A DNA stretch of 64,000 bases from Macrocystis pyrifera (Eukaryota > Sar > Phaeophyceae > Laminariales > Laminariaceae), in contig JASSKH010000003.1 of NCBI GenBank assembly GCA_031763025.1, positions 19,004,977 to 19,068,976 of the forward strand, read 5' to 3'. Made by a program: the position numbers and the translations under genes. Shown here piece after piece: positions 23,801-34,400 of the stretch; position 1 is the first letter of the stretch; each line of letters begins with the position of its first letter. The notes under the pieces are model-generated. The model saw only the letters and a program-made list of their open reading frames with translations. It had not been told where the DNA came from and searched no databases.

Positions 23801-25423
23801 AAACTATGTTTGGTTATGATCCCCATACCTCCCCGTAATATCTCGTAATACAACTGCACTATAGTAATGTACAAGTACAACTGCCCTGTTGCTACGCCAG
23901 CTTGTATAGAGCGTAGCGCATAAATAACGAAAAAATAGTTAATGGCGGGACTAAAGAGTCCGAAGGGAAGAGCGTGGGAAGCAACGCCAACACACAACAC
24001 CGACAACAACACCAACAACACCACCTACACCGATACCATCGTCAACAACAATACCATAACAATAACAACCATAAAACCAACAACAGCAGCACCAACAACA
24101 GCAGCACCAACAGCAGCACCAACAGCAGCACCAACAACACCAACAACCGCGACACAATCAACAACTATTTCGGGGGTCCATAGTAAATAGGACCAAATAT
24201 TGTCGGTAAAAAGAGGTAAATATATAGGTTTTTGTGTATACCATAGGTCCTATTAACTATGGACCCCCGTAATACCACCACGCAAAACAATTAGATGATC
24301 GACCAAAGTGCCCCCTCCCCACCCCCTCCAACACAGACCGCCACCCATCTTTCAATGAAACCTGCAACGAAACCGTTACCTGCACAAGAGACGCAAAATT
24401 GTGGATTTTCCACTGCCAGAAGAGCCCACCACGGCCACCGTTTCCCCCGGGCGAGCCGTGAACGACAGTTGGTCCAGAATCAAAACACCTGCGCTCCAGT
24501 GTTCAACAGGCACGAAATGAAGAAAAAAAAGGGAAGAGGGTATATCCGTGTCCGCAACGAGTAACGCCTCATCGATCATTTTTCGGGATACAGCTGCATC
24601 AAATTTACGGTGCTACTTTTTCACGAACAAGCACCGCAGCCGCTGTAGTACGGGCGGGCATAGTAATACATACATACTGATCAGAACCCACGATGGACCC
24701 AATCACCATGTACATTAGTGGGGCTCTCCCCCCAATCTGCGGTCTGAATAAGGCGGTATTAAGGCGGTTGAAACCGCTTAATGTAACTGGAGAATTGCAC
24801 TCATAACCTGGCATTAATAAGGCGGTTTTCGCCAATAAGACGGCATTATTGCTCTGGCACACCACCGCCTTACTGGGGGGGGGGGGGGGGCTACTGCTGT
24901 ATCCCCTTATGTTTTACTCAACATACTTCGAAGTATATGTTTTTGCTCACTACGTTCCCCCGAAACAACAAACACCTCAACGAAAACAACAGCATTAACA
25001 TCAACATTAACTGCAGCATCAACAACAGCAGCTCCAGTAGCTGCAGTTACTCCAGCAACTCCAGCTGCTTCTGTCGTTTCAGCAGCTCCAGTAGCAGCTT
25101 CAGTGCCTCCAAGCAGTTGCAGTGACTTCGAGCAGCTTCAGTAGCAGCAGCTTAAGAATGTTCAGCAGTAGCCTTAATCGCTTCAGCAGCCTCACCTGGC
25201 CTTGTCGGGTACCCGAACGACACCGACCCAAAGTCAACCCTGCCGCGCTCGCGCTCCTCCACACCGTTCGAAGGTGTCGCCTCCATAAGCGGGGACAGGA
25301 CACTATCGTCCCCTTCCTCACTATTGTGGCCAATTCTGGGCGTCGCGCCCAAATGAGGTTCCACTACAGAGACAGCATCCACAAGCGGCGGGATTTCTCC
25401 CTGCGATGGCGTTTGGGATAGCA

Positions 25424-25457
<34 letters not shown>

Positions 25458-28400
25458 GGATGAGGCTGCAGCCTCGGGTGAGGGACTTCCAAGAGGATGT
25501 GCGAGCAAGAGAGAGATACAGGCAGAAAGGTAGAGGTTCGCCCTTCCGTAGCAACTCTCCTAACATCCGGCAATACCGCCTACACCATACTAGCACCCAC
25601 GCTATCACGGGGGGGCTATTATATACAATAAGCATCTGGCCGAGGGGACAAAACTTTCTCTTTCTCCCTCTAACTCTCTCCCTCCCACGGCTCAGAAAAA
25701 CGGCAATGACAAGGCAATTCACAAGATGCGCGGCAAACCACAGTAGGTAGACCAAACATCCCGAGCGAGAGAGCGAAACCCAGAGGCGACGAGCCAACCA
25801 GCCACCCCGCTCCTCGAGCGATGGTTGTAGAAAGTACGCGAACAGTGGTGAGGTTATGCACGAGCAACGGCGAGGAAGGGCACTTACGTTGGGCAGGGCC
25901 GCTGTTCTTACGGCTGGCTTCCTTTGCAGCAGCTCGAACACCTCCTGTCCTGCCCCGAGCGCCTCTTGGATCTGCCACGCCGAACGCGCGGGAACGCACA
26001 ACAGTCCAAATGAATCGATCGCCGAGTGACACGGGGGTTGACAAAAAGCTACCCTTGTGCGCCAGAAATACTGCAAAGGTCATCCACGCTAGGGTAATCC
26101 CAATAGTGTCTACAGTTGCGTGTCCCCGACGCAAAAGCGTGCAGTCCGACAACCTTAAGACAGCACTAGCCTTGCTATGCACTCTAAAAGGGTTGCTAGT
26201 GGTGGTGGACGAACGTAAGGGGCGGAGGAAAAGCTCACCGTGACAAGTGACAAACAAACGTCGAGCCAAAACATCGAAAAACCCAAACTAAAACAGTGAT
26301 TTCTTCATAAGGCTCCTTTAAAAAGGAGCACATTGGTAGTTTGGCCCGAAAACGGTTTCGGCAAAATGTCCACCAAGGGGTATGCACTATATAATCCCTT
26401 TATTTCCGCTCGGTGCAAAAACGGTCGGGGTGCGTCGACGACACACAACCTGCCCCGGCATCAAGCAAATAAATGAAGCAATCAAGCCATCATTTAACGA
26501 AACCAATCAAACTATGGCGAATCAAACAAACCAATCAACGCAAGCGAATGGGACCAAATTTTATTGGTAAAAAATGGTAAATATATGGGGTTTTGTGTGT
26601 ACCATAGGTCCTATCAACTATGGACCCTGTAATAAAAACCCAAACAATCAACAGGCAACCAACCGAATCAAGCAACCGAGCAATCGAACCAATCAAACCA
26701 AGCAAAATCAAGCAAAGTCAAGCAAAGCCAACCATGCCATGTAACCAACCGCTGCACTCAGGAAGGTATGCATGGACTCACCTTAGCCCACTGTGAAGAC
26801 AGGTCAACGCAGAAAAAATCCAGCATCCAGAAGGTTGTTCGATTGTTCGATCACGTCCGCCCGACGAGCAGCGGGCGGTAGGAGTAGAGGGGAGAGTGAG
26901 AAGACGAGAGCAATGCACCGGCACGCGGGTTCAGCGAGGTGGCGACATGTGACTATTATGGGGGACCGTAGTTAACGGGACCAAATATTGTTAGTAAAAA
27001 TAGGTAAATATATAGGTTTTTGGGTGTACCATAGGTCCTATTTACTATGGTCCCCCGTATAAGATGCCACCGAGGAGGCGTGTGCTACAGCAGGGGACTG
27101 TAGCACTTTTGGGCCAACACAGAGCTGGCCTCCAGGACTCCTCGACCCAACGTCGCTGAAGTACCACTGTCACAGAAGCCTATAGTAAATAGGCCCAATG
27201 TAAGCCCTAAAGCACCCATTTTGGTGCGTTGTGTCTCAAGAACCGCTGCGTGAATTGAAAATGCTGTCTGCGGCAAATACGCGGTTGACGATACGAAGGC
27301 TTTCCATCGATGCTACATTTCATTTGTATTCTTCAGAAATGCGATGGGAAGCCCATTTTCCCCCGTTTTGCGCCTATATATTACAGCAGGGGCCGCCGTG
27401 ATAGTGTTTTACTATATTTTTCGTGATGTGTACACCTACAGTTCATGGCATCGGCTTGCACTTTCAATGCTTGTCTAACCCTAACCCTATGTCAGTTTGG
27501 GTGAGGTTTACGGCTCCTGACGTGAGTATGATAGCCTCACGAACAGTAGGCACTATCCTTTAAAGCCAACCACGCCTCCGACGCCATGTAAGTACGGTGT
27601 GGCGCAAAGTGATAAGCTATGTATGCCGTCATGTTACGTCATGTAAAGCGATGTGACGCGGGTTGACTCCATGTGACGCCATGTCGGCGGAGGGAAAAGA
27701 GGTACGAATATAGAAAATGAAATGACGTCAGAATACGGTAAAGCCGTAACACGGAACAAAACAACGTAAGACCGACATAAATGCGCACTACGACGAACAA
27801 CGGCACAACGGAAAACAGGCACAGATGATATCCACAGACAGGCAGACATGAGTACGATACACAGAAGGCGTACACGGATAGAAAGACACGCCTAACACAC
27901 AGAAATGTATGCAGAGCTACGTATGCAAGCATAAAAGATCACTCAAGGCACAACAGCACAGCGCAGTGCAGCACAGCAACAGTACCGCAAAGCTTAGTGA
28001 TGTGCTTAGTGATGTGCTTAGTGGTGTGCTTAGTGGCGTTGTCACTAAGCTCCGACCTCGGTAGCACCGTTTCTTTCTTTAGGCTCGTCGCTAGAAGACC
28101 TCGAACAACTGATTTCAATAAAAAGTACCTTGTGCCAGGTATAAGCTAGAGCCCGATACACACTGCACACAATGTAAGCATGACTTGGGTATCCAACGAA
28201 TAAACATCGCAAAACGAACAACGGGTCCAAGCATATTGAGGGAGCTCCTCAGCTGCAACGGTGGATGCAAAGGTTGATGCAGTGATAACTGTTCGACACA
28301 ATGGTTGATACGATGGATAAAAAGCGCAACGGCTACAGTACCACGGCCCTTACAATGTCCAAAGTTGATTGAAACCTTCACGGATCAAGACACTACAGGA

Positions 28401-31400
28401 ACGGCTAAGGCGTGTCCTAGCACAGCTCTACTTGTGTGGGCAGTATGCCCAAAACGAACCGCCTCACTGCACACTCGCCAGTCACAAACGTCCCCCCTCC
28501 CCCGCCGCCTCCAGTGGTGCCCTTGTTCGGCGCACCTGATCCCCGACGTCGAAGCTCGCAGACGTGACGAAGCTGGTGTAGAATATGAACGTGGTCAAAG
28601 CCTGGCCTGTCATATGGCCGTCGAACACCATCCCCGCCCCCACCATCAAGACGCCTCCCATTAGCAACGCCTGGCTCCAGCCGATCACGACTCTGGCCAT
28701 GCCGTAGGCGATACCTTGGGTCTCCTGCAGCTCAACAGAGTCACCAATTTTGCCCCCGTATCTTGAGCGCCCAAAACCGAAAAATCGGATGAAATGAGTG
28801 AAGGAAGAGATGCATAAGTAGAAAAACAAGCATGAGCTACGATTTGATTGGAAACGATAAGAAAAAGGGAAGCATTCAGTAAGCCTTCTCTTCTACCTTG
28901 CACCAACACATAGGAAACCAATCACAAAATCGATCAAATAGTCAAAATAATCAACCAGTCAAACACTGAACCACTCACAAAATCAACCAAGCACCTGATC
29001 CACTTATCGATCACTCAATCAATCAACCAACCAACCAATCACACAATCAACTAATCAATCAATCAATCAGTCGAGCACCACTAGAGAGGGATAACTCACG
29101 AGGAGGACATATCGACCAGAAGGCCCTACAAATCGACCAGTGTACAGTAGTGCCAGCACAGACTACCAGGTAGGCGATACTCGATGGCCCAAAGGGTGCA
29201 AAGCGTTGCGGCTGAGCAGCCGCAACTCAACCGCCTTCGCGGGTTGTGACAACAGATCTGGTACATATATAACCCGTGAAGACGAAGACTCGGCACATAC
29301 ACTCGATTTGCTGGATGTCGACATCTGGAAATGACGGTTTCATGCGAAGAACACACACTATATTAACAGTGAGTGTTGGATATCGCATTGAAAATTTCCA
29401 TGTTATCCATTTATCGAGCATTTGATGTATCACACCGAGCGTTTTTTTTTCCCTCCATCCCCCGGCATCCCCGCACTTTTTACGCTGACACTGCACGAAA
29501 GCTTCGATGTATGTACCAAATATCGAAATCGTACTCATCGATAAGTATATCCAGCGCTAACACACACCGTCGCCTCTCATGATCCTCGTTCGCGTGCGCC
29601 CTGACAACCTTGACCAGTGACAGGCTTTGCTCCGCCACGCTTCCCGCCGCCGCCAGCGCCGTCTGCACCTTCGCCGATATCCTGCAGCGAAGCGACAACA
29701 CAAAAAAAAACGCCGAGTCTCGCTCAGCATTCAACACGTTCCTATAAAACACGCTCAATAGCTTCAATATCATGAACACGCTCGAAAGGTTCCAAAAGTT
29801 CAACGTCTTCAATAGCAACATTCAAGACGTATTAATAGGTGCATCAGCAGAATTTTCAATAGGTCAGTAGCCAGCAGGCCAACATCTTGTATGTCAGCAG
29901 CCAATAGGCCAATAGACAGTAGGTGTACTACTGTAACAACAATTACAGTAAACCCCTTTTTCGGTATCCAGATGTGGCAACGAAGAACACAAAAAAAAAC
30001 TACTGCTGTCCAGTACGTCAGTACGTGTATAACGGACCAGGTACCTGGCGTATATTTAATGCTTAGCCCTTTCAGGACTGCAGCCCCGTTTCGAGGACAA
30101 ACCCCTCCAGTGCTAAGAGGTGTGTCCCCAGATATTGGGACTGCAGCTTTCTTGCCCTAGCAGGGTCAAGGTCAAGATAACACACCGCCCTCCCACAATA
30201 CAAGGGATGAGTTTGTGAGCAGAGCTCTCGAAACCAACAGAACACACTCAATATTTTCCTAGACGCGTCTGTCGCATCTGCTGGCGTTTGCCATCTCACA
30301 TTCAGGAGGAAATCACCTGCCAAATTCGTCCGAGCGGGTGTGTGATCGCTAGCATGTTATCCAGCACAACCGCGGTATGATCAGCCACAGTTAACGTGTA
30401 ACGTGCGAGGGTGTGAACGCGTTACAAGTGTTTACGGTCAAGAATAATCGCACTTTTGTACAGGTCCTTGCTTTTTTACTTGCACTTCGGGTACTTAGTT
30501 ACTAATCTTATTCATCTATACATTAATGTGTGAGTAATCTATACCCGATCAGCCCGGGCTGCTCAACTTGACGGGTGCTGTCTTTTGTACAAGTCCTTGC
30601 TTTTTTACTTGCACTTCGGGTACTTAGTTACTAATCTTATTTATCCATGCGTTAATGTGTGAGTATTCCATACCCGATCAGCCCGGGCTGCTCAGCTTGA
30701 CGGGTGCTGTAATCTTCATTTAGTTTCGTCCCTAAACAGGATCAACACGGGAACATACTCAACACGAAACGTATTCAACACGAAACGTATTCAACACTGA
30801 ACGTTATTCAACACTGAACGATATTCAACACTAAAGCTTTTCAACACTGAACCTACCAAACACTAAATAAACATAATCAGCATTGAACATAACCAACACT
30901 ACACAGAATACAACAAACCCAAAACAAACTTCAAGGCAACATAGACAGAATCGTCACCTTCTCGAGAAGACTCCATATACCGCGGTTATAGCCCCCACGG
31001 TGATTAGCCCGCCCGTCGCTACCGAGGCGAGCCGACGCTCGAGGTGGAACAGGTAACCTAACCCTCCCAATGCTTGAATGACCTGCCTGTGAGCAGTGAG
31101 AGAGCGTAAAAAGCATGTAGAGAGACGGAGGCAGGCCGAAAAGGGAGCAAACAAGCGCAGAGAGACGGACGCAGAAATAGAAAGGTCGGTGTTACATTCA
31201 AAAAATCATACGTCATGTGATACCAGGTACGATGTATGAAGGTATGATGTATGACACCACATAAGGATATGATAACGACCACTAGGAGGTAGGAGACAGG
31301 CCGTAAAAAACGCGTAGAGAGACGCATTCAGGTCGCAAAAGGGAATGAAACATATAATAATTTTGGTGAGACGGAGGCATGTCGAAAAAGAGAGCGAAAA

Positions 31401-34400
31401 CATGTACGTAGAGGTAAGGAGGCAGGCCGCAAAAGGGGGTAGACGCTGCATGAAGAGACGGGGGCAGGCCACGAAAAGGAGCTAAACGAACGTACGTCGT
31501 AGAGAAAAAGAGGCAGGTCACAAAAGAGAATGAAATCTACGTGGAGAGACGGGGGGCAGGCTGCAAAAGAGAGTGAAACATGCGTAGAGAGACGGAGGCG
31601 GGCCACAAAAAAAAAAAAAACTCGGGTATGATGAAAGACTCTGCTCTTCTCTTCCACGACAGAATGAATAGGGTCTGTTTGCAACCAGGGATTACAGGAA
31701 TGGTATGAAATAATAGCAACGACAGCAACACCAACAACAAACAAACACCAACAACAAACAAACACCAACAACTATGGACGGGGTGGGGCGGGATGGGATG
31801 GAACGGATGGATGAGTTGCGACGGATGGGATGGGATAATACAGGGCGGGATGATACGGGATCGGGCGGAATGGCATGGGATGGGATCGGATGAGGTGGGA
31901 TGGGTTTGGGTGCGATGGAATGGGATACAATGGGATGGCGCGGGACGGGATTGGATGGGGAATGGGATGGGATTTCTCTCGCCTGCAAAGGATGTTGACG
32001 TGGAAGCTGACGACGTTGCTAATCTTGGCGGTGTCCGACGCTAAGCGCGATGTCAAAGCTCCCGTCTCGTTCACGTCTGCACATTACACATTATAGACAT
32101 GGTCGACACGAAACAACAGCAGAGGGGGCAGGTGCCGCATCACCATAGAGATAACAAGGTAGCAAAAAGAGGCGCAGGAGTGACGGGGAGGGGAGACACA
32201 ACGTGGAAAAATTGAAAAAACGTAACCAACATGAAAGGGGGCAGTGAGCAAAAGGCAAGGGCTCGTAAATGAAGATGTGACCAGGGTCGGGGGGGGGGGG
32301 GGGGTACTCATTATAATGCATGGCCGTAGTCGTATGACCATAGACCCTCGCATCCCTACAATGCCGGGACGGAGCGCGTCGGGTATTCACCGACCAGGCA
32401 GACATTGCTTGCACCAAGCGCGAAGCGCCGTGAGGTGTTGGGCGAGTCGCATGAAGGGTGAGCTGTATCCTACTAAGAATCACTTGTGACGTGGGCTTGC
32501 ATATGGATGACAGCTTCAATGAGTTAGTTTAATTTCCGGTGTGGCCACTTCCAGAGACAGCAATGGGTTTACCATGTAACTGCCTCGTGGGTGCCTCACC
32601 AGGTGGGGGGGGGGGGGGGTTCTCGTTATCATGCATGGCCGTAGTCGTATGACCATACACCATCGCATCCCTACAACGCCGGGATGGAGCGCGTCGGGTA
32701 ATCACCGACCAGGCAGACATTGCTTGCACCAAGCGCGAAGCGCCGTGAGGTGTTGGGCGAGTCGCATGAAGGGTGGGCCGCATCCTATTAAATCCTAAGA
32801 ACCCCTTTTGAGGCGGAGCTTCTTGCATATGGATGACAGCGTCAATGAATTGATTTATTTTCTGGTGTGGCCACTTCCAGAGACAGCAATGGGTTTATTA
32901 CGTAACTGCCTCGTGGGTGCCTTACCATACGCACACCATGCAATGCGATCATCCCCATTGATCGAAGTTAAGGTTCTCTCCGCACAAAAAAGATCTAACT
33001 CGACCGCCAGCCGTGGTCACCGAAAAAAAGAAAGAAAAAAACGTACCCTGGTTGTCTAGCTCACGGAGTGAGAGGTGTGTTTACAGAGTCGTCGCCAACC
33101 GACGCCAACCAAACCTGTATGTACCAGGTATATGATATAGGGGGTGATGGAAACTCTAAGATTACATGGCACCAAAGGAGGGGGGGGAGAGCTTGGCGGG
33201 GCCTCAGAACCCAATGCCCCACCACAAACGATACGCGTAATACCCCAAATGTACAGCAGTGCTAGTGTAGTGTTCATCGCCATGACTTCCCGTCGCCTTC
33301 CCTTCCGACTTGATCATCATGACCAGACATCAAACACTCCTACACAAGGGTCGTAACGGTAAGTGACACCCTTCCTCAAGAGGAAGGGAGGGTTTTAACC
33401 ACCGTGCACGAAGCTTAGTACATGGAATACCACCGTCGAGGCGTTATCCACGTTTTTGACCATCACCACGCAAATTTCTTACCGTGGAAGGAGATATCTT
33501 GCCTCAGCAGAGACGACAGAAGGTCGAACCTGTCCGCCGTCGGTAGGAAGGAGCAATAGGAAAGACATAACGGTCGGTACGATAGGCAGAGAGCCGGCGA
33601 GATGTCGACGGAAGATAGATTAAATAGCGCCTCCACGCAAGGAGAGAACAGCAACAAAACAACAACAACCACAATAATAACAAGAACAAAACTACCAGAT
33701 ATTGTCGATCCACCAACGGGCGGCGCGAAACGGAACGGCTCTCGATTTTCTACCGACTGGACGAAACCGTCAGCATGAAATTGACAAAAAAGAATGGCCT
33801 CTCTACAAAACTTCACAAAAACGACTTCTGCCGAGCGAAGCGAAGCGCAGACTCGCGAGAGTCATAGAAACTTCCGAGACACAGCAGTAATCAGAGCTTG
33901 CGCCGCTACGCCGTCCGCCGCGATGAAAAGCGACGTCTTGTAGGAGGTATGCCAGGCATGAAAAACTGGGGGCGGAACTCGTCCCGGTTCGGGAGCCAGA
34001 TTGCACCGCACACGCCTGCTACATGCCGCCGAAACTGACGCCCGCTAGCTCCATCCCAATGACAAAAATATAGCTTTCTACTGAGCTCAGCGAAGCTGCA
34101 TACTAAAAAACCACGATCACAAGAACTAGAAGAAAAAATCCACTGATCGGCGACCAACGTTTAGCAACGATGTACCAGGTAGCCTCCAAGTCTAGCCCTG
34201 ATATTCGAAGCGTTCGGCGCCGACCTTCCTAGTTTTCAGACATGCACAACCGTGCGCACCTCATCGGTTACACAGTCCGCGCGTGGGTGTGTTTCATGGG
34301 TTTCCACCATCACAGTGGCATTTATAATGTGTCGACCTTCCCGTCCGAGCAAAGAAGCAGCGATGTTTCGCGGCGTACATATCATACAAACAAACTCAGC

